64,000 nt of DNA from Lachnospiraceae bacterium. GTDB taxonomy: Bacteria; Bacillota; Clostridia; Lachnospirales; Lachnospiraceae. Where the stretch lies: the NCBI GenBank assembly GCA_910575555.1, contig CAJTFX010000003.1, positions 1-64,000 of the forward strand, written 5' to 3'. Under the pieces are notes generated by a model, which was not told where the DNA came from, made no database searches, and saw nothing but the letters and a program-made list of their open reading frames with translations. The position numbers were made by a program, and so were the translations under genes. How positions within the stretch are numbered: the first letter of the stretch is position 1; every line of letters starts with the position of its first letter. Shown here one piece after another: positions 16,923-24,800 of this stretch.

Positions 16923-17069
16923 TTCTGTTTTGCCGCTGAAACTTCTGACGAGAGAAAGTAATTCTGTTTTGCCGCTGAAACTTCTGCTGAGAGAAAGTAA
17001 TTCTGTTTTCGCCGCTGAAACTTCTGCTGAGAAACAGCGGTTCTGTTTTCACCACCGAAATCTCTGCTG
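16922..17069. repeat. Tandem ~39-bp repeats (about 3.7 copies) between convergent genes
   Basis: Units starting ATTCTGTTTT and containing GCCGCTGAAACTTCTG begin at 16922, 16961 and 17000, with a partial unit at 17041. The last unit runs into the 3' end of the MATE gene, so the repeat encodes that protein's final residues (YRQQRFRW). Confidence 0.85.
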
Positions 17070-18410
17070 CCGGTACACAAGCAAAATTCCTCTGACGCAC
17101 AGCTCCAGACACATGGCAAACCAGACGCCGGGCAGTCCCCAGCGCCCCACCAGGGCCACCGAAACTGTCAGCCTCACGCCCCAGATGCTTGCCAGGTTTA
17201 ACAGGCAGGGAATCAGAGAGTCCCCTGCGCCCCGAAGAGCTCCGGAAGCCACAATGGAGGCGGCATAGAAGGGCTCTGCAAATAATTCAATCCGCAGCGC
17301 CAAAGATGCCAGGGTCTGTACCTGCAGATCCGGCGTCAGCATTCGGAAAATCCCAGGGCATATAAAATACATCAGAATTCCGGCAAGGGTCATAATGACA
17401 CAGCCTAACAGGGTGGCCAGGTTGGAAAAACTTTTGGCCAGTGTTTTTTTGCCTGCGCCGATGCTCTGTCCCACCAGCGTAGTTGCAGCATTTGCAATTC
17501 CGTAGCCGGGCATGTAGCAGATACTTTCTGCCGTAACGGCAATGGAGTTGGCTGCCATGGCAACGGTGCCGAGAGGCGCAATAATGCGGGTGGAAAGAAT
17601 CATTGCGCCGCAGATGGCAATATGCTCAAATCCCATAGGCAGCCCGATGGTTACCATACGGGATAAAATGTCTCTGCGGTAAGGACAGGGTTCTTTCTGG
17701 TTGATTCTGAGGCAGGGAGAACGAAAGCATACAGCCCATAGTTTGGCAAGGCAGATTACCGCAGTGGCCAGTGCAGTGCCCAAAGCGGCGCCGGGCACGC
17801 CCCAGAACCGGATCAACAGCATATTGAAAATTACATCCAGACCGCACATAGCCGCGTCCAGAATGGCAGGCGTCCTCATATTTCCGCTGCATTGAAGCAT
17901 GGAGCCGGCCAGGCTCTGCAGCTGAAAAGCCGGAAGGGAGCAGGAATAGATCAGAAAATAGACAGATGCATTCTGCCGGATGTCTGTTCCCGCCCCAAGC
18001 CATATAGGCAGGTGTTTGCTGATGAGGATTCCCACAGCCATCAGGATTCCTGAAAAACACAGGGCGAAAATCAGCCCATGTTTTAAAATCAGCCGAGCTT
18101 CTTTTTCCTGGCCTGCTCCGATTTTCTGGGCGGCCTGCACCGAAAATCCGGTGGAGACTGCGCTGCACAAACCGTTTAACAGCCATGTGCTTGTGGAAAC
18201 CACGCCGATGGCGGCCGATGCGCCGGCTCCCAGATTGCCCACCATGGCAGTGTCTATGTACTGCATCATAATGGAGGTAAGCTGCGCTAAAATTGCAGGC
18301 ACGCTAAAACGCCAGACTACTGATAATTTCTGAGTCCGGCCGGGGTCCTGGTTCTGCCTCAGCAAAGAGGCAAGTAATTGTTCATTTGGCGTACTTTTTT
18401 TCATTTTCAT
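17049..18410 (-). CDS. MATE family multidrug efflux transporter
   Basis: This 453-residue integral membrane protein has about 12 hydrophobic segments in two halves. The opening is typical of the MATE family (SVPAILAQLTSIMMQYIDTAMVGNLG), with a related second half (IGLPMGFEHIAICGAMILSTRIIAPLG). It would export cationic compounds in exchange for Na+ or H+ and belongs to the NorM/DinF-like superfamily; the substrate is unknown. Two Met codons (residues 1 and 3) are possible starts. Its C-terminal codons lie in tandem repeats. The dpaB gene is upstream on the same strand, separated by 277 bases containing two palindromic elements. Confidence 0.92.
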   Translation of the reverse strand: MKMKKSTPNEQLLASLLRQNQDPGRTQKLSVVWRFSVPAILAQLTSIMMQYIDTAMVGNLGAGASAAIGVVSTSTWLLNGLCSAVSTGFSVQAAQKIGAGQEKEARLILKHGLIFALCFSGILMAVGILISKHLPIWLGAGTDIRQNASVYFLIYSCSLPAFQLQSLAGSMLQCSGNMRTPAILDAAMCGLDVIFNMLLIRFWGVPGAALGTALATAVICLAKLWAVCFRSPCLRINQKEPCPYRRDILSRMVTIGLPMGFEHIAICGAMILSTRIIAPLGTVAMAANSIAVTAESICYMPGYGIANAATTLVGQSIGAGKKTLAKSFSNLATLLGCVIMTLAGILMYFICPGIFRMLTPDLQVQTLASLALRIELFAEPFYAASIVASGALRGAGDSLIPCLLNLASIWGVRLTVSVALVGRWGLPGVWFAMCLELCVRGILLVYRQQRFRW

Positions 18411-18461
18411 AACAGTATTCAGAATATAGTAATGTCATTGTTTTTGCAATCGTTCCAGATA

Positions 18462-18480
18462 TTTAACCGCCGGAGTAATA
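18462..18480 (+). repeat. Solo arm TTTAACCGCCGGAGTAATA
   Basis: This is an exact copy of the right arm of the palindrome at 21161-21179. A shorter relative (GCCGGAGTAATA) is at 18612-18623. Confidence 0.8.
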
Positions 18481-18553
18481 CAGTATCATTATACATAATA
18501 TGCCCCGGGAGTTCAATCGTTTTATAGGGCTTTTGGGATGTGGACAAAGAAAC

Positions 18554-18662
18554 GAATGGGGCTGTCGGAAAACGGAATTTATACACAATATATAGTCGCA
18601 AGTTCTCAGAAGCCGGAGTAATATATATTGTGAAAAATTGCTGTTTCCCGACAGCCCCATTC
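18554..18662. repeat. 109-bp imperfect inverted repeat downstream of dpaB
   Basis: GAATGGGGCTGTCGG (18554-18568) and its exact complement (18648-18662) form a 15-bp outer stem. Inner blocks CACAATATATA and TATATATTGTG extend the pairing. It could end the dpaA-dpaB transcript or be a short mobile palindrome (MITE-like). Confidence 0.7.
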
Positions 18663-18687
18663 TTCTTTTATCGAAACATATCAATTA

Positions 18688-19296
18688 TTATTTGGAAACC
18701 GCTCCATGGGGGCTTCGGATCACCGGCTGAATCTGTCTGCCTGTCAGGGCGCAGTCAATGGTTTCCGGCAGAAGCTCTGTAAAGGCCGTCATGGAGTTGG
18801 GCTTTGCCTGGTAGTCATCCTGGCCGAAGGGAACGAAATAAATGTTTTTGGTGTTTAAAAGGATGCCGATATTTTTCAGGTTCATGCCCAGAGCGTCATT
18901 GGTGGATAAAGAGAGCACCAGGGGCCGGTTGTTGCGCAGATGGGATTTGGCCGCCATCAGCACCGGTGTATCGGAAATGCCGTTTGCCAGCTTGGATAAC
19001 GTATTTCCGGTGCAGGGGGCAATGACCAGAATATCCATCAGCCCTTTGGGGCCGATGGGCTCCGCTCCCGGTATGGTGGTAATCGGTTCTTTGCCGGTGA
19101 TGGCCTTTGCCCGCTCCAGGAAAGAGGCGCTTGTGCCGAATCTGGAATCCAGATGGGAGGCGTTCAGGGAAAATACAGGCAGCAGGCTGGCTCCGGTTTT
19201 TTTCAGTTCTTCCAGTGCGGTAAAAATTTTTTCATAGGTGCAGAAGGAGCCGGTAAAGCCGATTCCAATGGATTTATCATGAAAATCATATGACAT
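18688..19296 (-). CDS. dpaB: Dipicolinate synthase subunit B
   Basis: This 202-residue flavoprotein-like protein opens with SIGIGFTGSFCTYEKIF and contains the MDILVIAPCTGNTLSKLANGISDTPVLMAAKSHLRN block of SpoVFB. With DpaA it oxidises dihydrodipicolinate (from the lysine pathway) to dipicolinic acid, the Ca2+ chelator of the spore core. It overlaps the end of dpaA by 11 bases, so the two are coupled. The family is expressed in the mother cell under late sporulation control, but no sigma-K-type promoter was confirmed here. Confidence 0.95.
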   Translation of the reverse strand: MSYDFHDKSIGIGFTGSFCTYEKIFTALEELKKTGASLLPVFSLNASHLDSRFGTSASFLERAKAITGKEPITTIPGAEPIGPKGLMDILVIAPCTGNTLSKLANGISDTPVLMAAKSHLRNNRPLVLSLSTNDALGMNLKNIGILLNTKNIYFVPFGQDDYQAKPNSMTAFTELLPETIDCALTGRQIQPVIRSPHGAVSK

Positions 19297-20158
19297 AATC
19301 TGTAATCCTTTCTATTATTTTTCCTGTGGCCTGCCCGGCGCTGACCGGAGAGAAACGGCCCGGAAGGCCCGGCAGCCGGAAATAAGGCAGCAGGTAATCC
19401 TCCGTAACAGTTCCGGGAAAGCCAAAGGGAGAGGATGCAATGTCAAAAATATGGCAGGAGCCGGGAAGCTCCCGAATCCATTCAGGCTCCAAAACAGCGG
19501 CGGGGATGGTGTTGATTACCAGGCTGCAGCGGGGCAGCACGGTGGAAAAATCTTCTTTTTGAATGGGGCAGATTCCCTTTTTTTCTGCCAAACCCTGTTT
19601 TTCCTGCTCCTGCTCCAACAGATAAATACTGCGGCACAGGGGATGAAACAGCGCGCCGATGGCAGAGCCGCAGCAGCCGTATCCCAGAAGAAGCGTCCGG
19701 GCCGAGGACAGGGAAAAGGGAGTATAGCGGATCACTTCGGATAAAAGTCCTTCAGCAGTGAGCCATGCATTTTCCCTGGCAAAAACAGGCGAGAGGGAGA
19801 ATTGGAACACTTTGCAGCATTTCTGTTCTAATTCATGGATTTTCTCTTGGGAAAGGCTGTAAACAGCCAAAATCTGTCCGGGTTTTAAGGAGCTCCACAG
19901 CTCATCTGACAGGCAGGGCGGGTGCTGTTGGTCCGCCTGAAATAAATGGACGCCGTCTTTGGAAAAGGGGGTTGGCAGCAGAATGACTTCTGCCTGTGTC
20001 AGCGCCTGTGACAGCTCCTGCTCCAGAAGGATACCGGAATGATATGGGAAATCCGGGGTATGGAAGCAGGTTACGTGAAAGCCGCAGGAATGAAGGTATT
20101 CTGCTGTATAGCATTGCCGCAGATCTCCGCCGAGGATTGCAATGGATGGTTTTGCCAT
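19286..20158 (-). CDS. dpaA: Dipicolinate synthase subunit A
   Basis: The ATG at 20158 (MAKPSIAILGGDLRQCYTAEYL) was chosen because GGAGG lies six bases upstream; the open frame runs further but has no signal there. The 290-residue protein has an N-terminal Rossmann-type domain and a second NAD(P)-binding block (ARTLLLGYGCCGSAIGALF, about 150-170), as in SpoVFA. It is the dehydrogenase partner of DpaB in spore dipicolinic acid formation. It diverges from the metallopeptidase gene at 20328. Confidence 0.94.
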   Translation of the reverse strand: MAKPSIAILGGDLRQCYTAEYLHSCGFHVTCFHTPDFPYHSGILLEQELSQALTQAEVILLPTPFSKDGVHLFQADQQHPPCLSDELWSSLKPGQILAVYSLSQEKIHELEQKCCKVFQFSLSPVFARENAWLTAEGLLSEVIRYTPFSLSSARTLLLGYGCCGSAIGALFHPLCRSIYLLEQEQEKQGLAEKKGICPIQKEDFSTVLPRCSLVINTIPAAVLEPEWIRELPGSCHIFDIASSPFGFPGTVTEDYLLPYFRLPGLPGRFSPVSAGQATGKIIERITDYVI

Positions 20159-20267
20159 ATGCTTCCTCCAATTTACATTATCCTTACAATATATGAAGAA
20201 AAGAAAAAATGGTGTCTGGACCCGTTTTGACAGGAGTATGCAGAATAACTGCAGCGCCGGGTTTCTC

Positions 20268-20296
20268 TTGCAATTTACTTTGTCATTCCGTATAAT
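20268..20296 (+). promoter_or_regulatory. Promoter for the YgjP-type metallopeptidase gene
   Basis: TTGCAA (20268-20273) and TATAAT (20291-20296) are spaced exactly 17 bases apart, 31 bases before the ATG. Confidence 0.7.
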
Positions 20297-20327
20297 GACA
20301 AAGTAAGAAAACAGTGAGGGTGACAGC

Positions 20328-21092
20328 ATGGAAGCATATCAATTGACGCGAAGTAAACGAAAAAGTCTTTCTATCGTCATTGGAAAAGACGGGACCATAC
20401 AGGTAAAGGCGCCGAACTGGCTGCCGAAATATAAGATCGATCAGTTTATTCAGCAAAAGTCAGAATGGATTCAGGAAAAACAAAGAGAACTTTCGCTGAT
20501 AGAGCAGAAAAAACCGGCGCATACCTTCCGGGAGGGAGACGGTTTTCTGTTTCAGGGAGAAACGTACCGGCTGAGATTCCGTTCCCGGAGCCGGCAAAAG
20601 GAGCAGTTGGACAGAGAGCAGACGGCCAGAGTGTACAAAGGGGTTGCGCTGGAAGAAAGAGAGAAGCTTATGTATCTGGAGTCGGATTTGGAGAAAGCGG
20701 AGGCTTCTCTTGTGGAACAGAGCATAGAGGAATGGTATCTTTTTCAGGCAAAGCAGATTTTTCCGGAACGGGTCAGCCAGTATTATCCATTGGTATCCAG
20801 GCAGGCGCAAAGCCAGGGAGCAGAAATCGGCCCTTTGAACCGTATTTCGATCCGCAGCCAGAAAACCCGTTGGGGAAGCTGCAGCAGCAAAGGAAATCTG
20901 AACTTTAACTGGCGGCTTGTGATGGCTCCCGCAGAAATTCTGGATTATGTGGTGGTACATGAATTGTGCCATCTGGCATATCTGAACCATTCCGGGCAGT
21001 TCTGGCAGTTAGTGAGCAGTATTCTGCCCGACTGCAGAGAACGAAGAAGCTGGCTGAAAGCCAACGGACTGCTGCTGGAATGGAAGGATTAG
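20328..21092 (+). CDS. YgjP-like (DUF45/M48-type) metallopeptidase
   Basis: This 254-residue protein has the DUF45 layout. An N-terminal beta-rich part opens with RSKRKSLSIVIGKDGTIQVKAP, and a central stretch contains RISIRSQKTRWGSCSSKGNLNFNWRL (about 172-197). The zinc site HELCHLAYLNHSGQFW follows (HExxH near residue 208, third ligand His nearby), matching bacterial YgjP and SprT-related peptidases. The physiological substrate is unknown. A GAGGGTGACAGC stretch lies before the ATG. It stands alone behind its own promoter, with a perfect palindrome shortly after its stop. Confidence 0.9.
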   Translation: MEAYQLTRSKRKSLSIVIGKDGTIQVKAPNWLPKYKIDQFIQQKSEWIQEKQRELSLIEQKKPAHTFREGDGFLFQGETYRLRFRSRSRQKEQLDREQTARVYKGVALEEREKLMYLESDLEKAEASLVEQSIEEWYLFQAKQIFPERVSQYYPLVSRQAQSQGAEIGPLNRISIRSQKTRWGSCSSKGNLNFNWRLVMAPAEILDYVVVHELCHLAYLNHSGQFWQLVSSILPDCRERRSWLKANGLLLEWKD

Positions 21093-21130
21093 CCGGCGGT
21101 GAATTTTATCTGTGAATACGGACAGAAATA

Positions 21131-21179
21131 TATTACTCCGGCGGTTAAAATTCGTCGACATTTAACCGCCGGAGTAATA
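21131..21179. repeat. Perfect palindrome with 19-bp arms
   Basis: TATTACTCCGGCGGTTAAA (21131-21149) and its exact complement (21161-21179) flank an 11-base spacer. No T run follows, so it is not a standard terminator. The right arm recurs at 18462, which suggests a dispersed element or a conserved protein-binding site. Confidence 0.85.
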
Positions 21180-21226
21180 GAAGGCCGGAGCGGACAACCT
21201 ATAGTTCGGAGTAAAGGAGAATCACA

Positions 21227-21598
21227 TTGAAAGCAACCATTTTATTGTTTCATTTTTCAGACAAAGACAGGAGAAATAAATTAACCCGGGCCCTGCTTCC
21301 CCTGCGGATGAAAATCAGGGAGGTTTCCAGGGAGGATTATCTGCAGCCGGTGGGATATCTGGCGGGAAAGAAAGACATTCCGCCTCTGGACGAGACGTAT
21401 GACGGAGAAGAATTAGAAGGGGAAATGCTGCTGATGGCGGGGCTTTTGGGGCCTCAGGTGGATCAGGTGTTAAAAGCTGTCCGCAAATCAGGGATCGGCC
21501 CGGTTCCCTATAAAGCGGTGCTGACTTCCGCGAATCAGTCCTGGAATGCGTTAAAACTTTTTCAGGAGATAAAATCGGAGCATGAGCAGATGATGTAA
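21227..21598 (+). CDS. DUF3783 family protein
   Basis: The 123-residue protein matches the DUF3783 pattern: ATILLFHFSD at the start, a middle GEMLLMAGLLGPQVDQVL block and a C-terminal PYKAVLTSANQSWNALKLFQEI. It is common in Lachnospiraceae and its function is unknown. The start is a TTG at 21227 with AAAGGAG nine bases upstream. A partial relative of the MITE-like element (GGAGCGGACAACCTATAGTT) lies just upstream at 21187. Confidence 0.82.
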   Translation: MKATILLFHFSDKDRRNKLTRALLPLRMKIREVSREDYLQPVGYLAGKKDIPPLDETYDGEELEGEMLLMAGLLGPQVDQVLKAVRKSGIGPVPYKAVLTSANQSWNALKLFQEIKSEHEQMM

Positions 21599-21806
21599 AT
21601 TGCAGCTATAACGCTGCTATGAACGGGACTTGGTTTGTGCAGCTTAACAATATTACCAAAGAAACAGGAGGGATTGATGGATTATTCTGGCAATTTCTCC
21701 TGTTTTTTGTTATGATTAAGTTATATTTTTGTTAAAGCTGTAAAATTTAAAATGATTAGATTGAGATCGTAAGGAATACGGTAAAAAACAAGGAGTGTGA
21801 GAGGAA

Positions 21807-24800
21807 ATGAAAAAGACGAGAGAAAATCTTCTGGAAAAACTGTTACAGCAAAAACGACATCCCATTCGGCCGAAGCTGGTATCGGCGCTGCTCAGTATCT
21901 GCCTGCTGCTGGCGTCGCTGCCTGCGGAGCTCTATGGCTTTCAGGTACAGGCGGAGGGGCAGGAGTATAAGATTCTCTCTTTTTCGGAGCTTCCGGAGGA
22001 AGTGAGAAGCCAGAACGTGGAGCCTGGAACGCCTCTGGAAGAGCTGAATTTGCCGAAAACTCTGGAAGCCGTCTGCGTTCCTTTGCAATACGAGGAACCG
22101 GAGCTTGCAGAAAATCAGGGACAGACGCTTTCCGATACAAAGTGGAAGCACGGGGAAGGGGGCGATAATTTGCCTCCTGTTACAGAGAAAAATCAGGAGA
22201 AAGGAAAAGAAATTTCGCCGTCTGACGCAGAGCCAGAACCGGAAGGAGATCTGGAACCGCCTGCGTCTGATACAGAAGGGGATTTGGAAGAACAGCCGCA
22301 GCCGGGCGAAACGCCGCAGGAGCAGACGGAAACTGACAGCGCTGCAGAAGAAACGGTTGTGATTGAGCATATTACCTGGAGCAGCGTTTTTGCTTATGAT
22401 AATGAGAAAGAAGGAACCTATGTCTTTGTGCCAGTTTTGCCAAAAGGGTATGTTCTGGGAGAAGGGGTGAGTCTGCCGGAGATTCAGGTGCTGGTAGAAT
22501 ACAGGGAAGATTCAGGAGAAGCGGGGAAGGGGCAGACAGCAGGAGGAAAGAAAGATAAGAAAAAGGCAGAGGAAGAATCGGACAGGACGTATGGCGGCAT
22601 AGAAAGAGAAATGACAACAACGGATTCTGACAGTGAAGTGATCCGTGTGGATACAGTTTGGGATACACCAAAAACATTGTTCGGCGGGGAACTTGTGATT
22701 GAGGAAGGGGTTATACTGACACTGAACACTGTGCTGACCATAGATGGCGAAGTCACGGTTCGAGGCGGCGGGATAATTAAAATTAAAGGAGTTAGATCTG
22801 GTATTAATGTGATGGAGAGCGGCGCTTTGACTATACAGGGGATGACGTTGCACGGCAATAAAGATATTCTAGCTTATAGAGCATTGATAAGGGTGATGGG
22901 TGGGAAACTCATTGTAGAAAGAAGCAGAATTCAGGACTATAAAAGTAGAACTTGGTATGAGACGGTTAGTAAGGAAGAGGAAGAAGGAGGAGCGATTTAC
23001 TTTGCGGGCGGCGCAACAGTAAACTTGAAGACATGTATAATAGAAGGCTGCACAACAGGTAGAGGAGGAGCGGTTCATGGAAAAGAGGGTACACTGACTA
23101 TGGAGGAAGGATGCGTGATACGAAACTGTATAGCAGTGGCTGGGGGAGCGCTTTACTTTGACAAGAATGTAAGCGCGGACTTACGGGACAGCAGGCTGGA
23201 AGAATGTTACGCAAACGATCCTCGATATTCAGGAGGGTCAGGAGGGGCAGTTTGGATGGATCAAAGTACAATAAGCATAAAAGCCTGTACGATTGAAAAC
23301 TCTAAAAAAATAGATGGATATAATCCGGGAGCAGCGATTCGGTGTAGCACTAGATCTACATTAACAATGGACGGATCTACCATAAAGAACTTTTCGGGAG
23401 GAAGAGCTTCGGGAGGGGCTATTGAAGCGGGGGCATCAACAATAAATATAAAAGGCAGTAAGATAGAAGAATGCTCTGCGTTTCAGGGAGGGGCTATTTC
23501 AACGCGGATGGCGTCATTTGTAAATATAAAAGACAGTAAGATAGGAGACTGCTCTGCCGACAGGTCAGGAGGGGCTGTTTGGTGCGACGGAGGCGGGGAG
23601 TTAACAATGGAAGGATGTGTGATACAGAACTGTTCTGCAGGAACAACAGGAGGAGCGGTTAATAGTGAAAGTGCATATGTAGAAGGAGCAGTAAGTTTGA
23701 AGGATTGTAAGATAGAAAACTGCTCTGCAGATAAGGGAGGAGGCATCTATACCTCAAAAGATCATATTACTGTATATGATGGCGTAAAGTTTTGCGAATA
23801 TAAGTCGGATTCCGGTAAGGACTGCGTTTATTTTGAGAACAGCGACACGGTTCAGCCATGTATAAAAATTGGCGCCAATTTAAGTTATCCGGCGTCTGTT
23901 TACTTGGCAGCCAGGGAAAAATATGTTATTGCGGAAGGGATAGATGGGTATGGTTTGACTATAGAAGATTTAAAGAAATTGCTTGTTGTAGATGTCAATG
24001 GCGGGCAGTGGTATAAAAAGCTAGATGAAGAACAGAATCAAATTTACCTGACTGCAAATGATCCAGGTTACAGCTTTCGGGTTTTTTACTATGATGTGGA
24101 CGGAAAAGTTACAGACAATACAGAATACAATCCCGGAGAGAGTGTCACGATAAAATCAGTAGAAGGGCTGCCAGCTCCAATTCCAAATCAAGATAGGTTT
24201 CTTGGATGGAGTAAGAAGCCGGGTGCTGCTCAAGTGGATTATACAGAAGGGGAAAGCGTAGAGATAACAGAAGATATCCATCTGTATCCAGTTTATGAGA
24301 AGAGAAAGTTTTCTGCAGATTTTTATTCAGGAGGCCCTGATTCTTCAGCTCCCGTCCATGAGGAAAGGGAAGCAGGAGAAGATGAAGATGAGATAACGAT
24401 AAATGCCCCGGCATTAAAAGCTTTTGAGGGCTGGACCCCTAAGGGTTGGGGTGAAGATCCTGAGGAATATGGCAGCGGAAATATCATTCAAAAGGGCGGA
24501 GCATGTACTTTGACAGAAGATACAAAGAATTATTATGGAGTCTACCAGAAAGAAGTTACCCTTTCGTATGATTCCGCAGATCAAGAAATCCACATATCTG
24601 TGCCGGAAGTGAAGGAATTTTGTTATGCCAATGTTCATGATGCCATCACATATCAAAAAGCAAAAATAACCCTTGCAGAAGGGCCGGAGGTATTCGGTTA
24701 TACGTTCCAGGGGTGGAGTGAACAGGCAGACGGAGGGGGAACGCTGCAGAAAGCGGGTACAGAGATTTCCATACAGGAGGATACGGAACTGTATGCTGTC

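Larger units (their letters stand above)
18411..18687. other. Intergenic palindrome region between MATE and dpaB
   Basis: No gene is supported here. It holds one arm of a 19-base repeat (18462-18480) and a large imperfect inverted repeat (18554-18662), both described separately. Confidence 0.6.

Noticed and set aside
21131-21179. Palindrome as an ordinary terminator of the metallopeptidase gene
   Set aside because: There is no T run after either arm, and the arm recurs elsewhere, so a dispersed repeat or binding site fits better.
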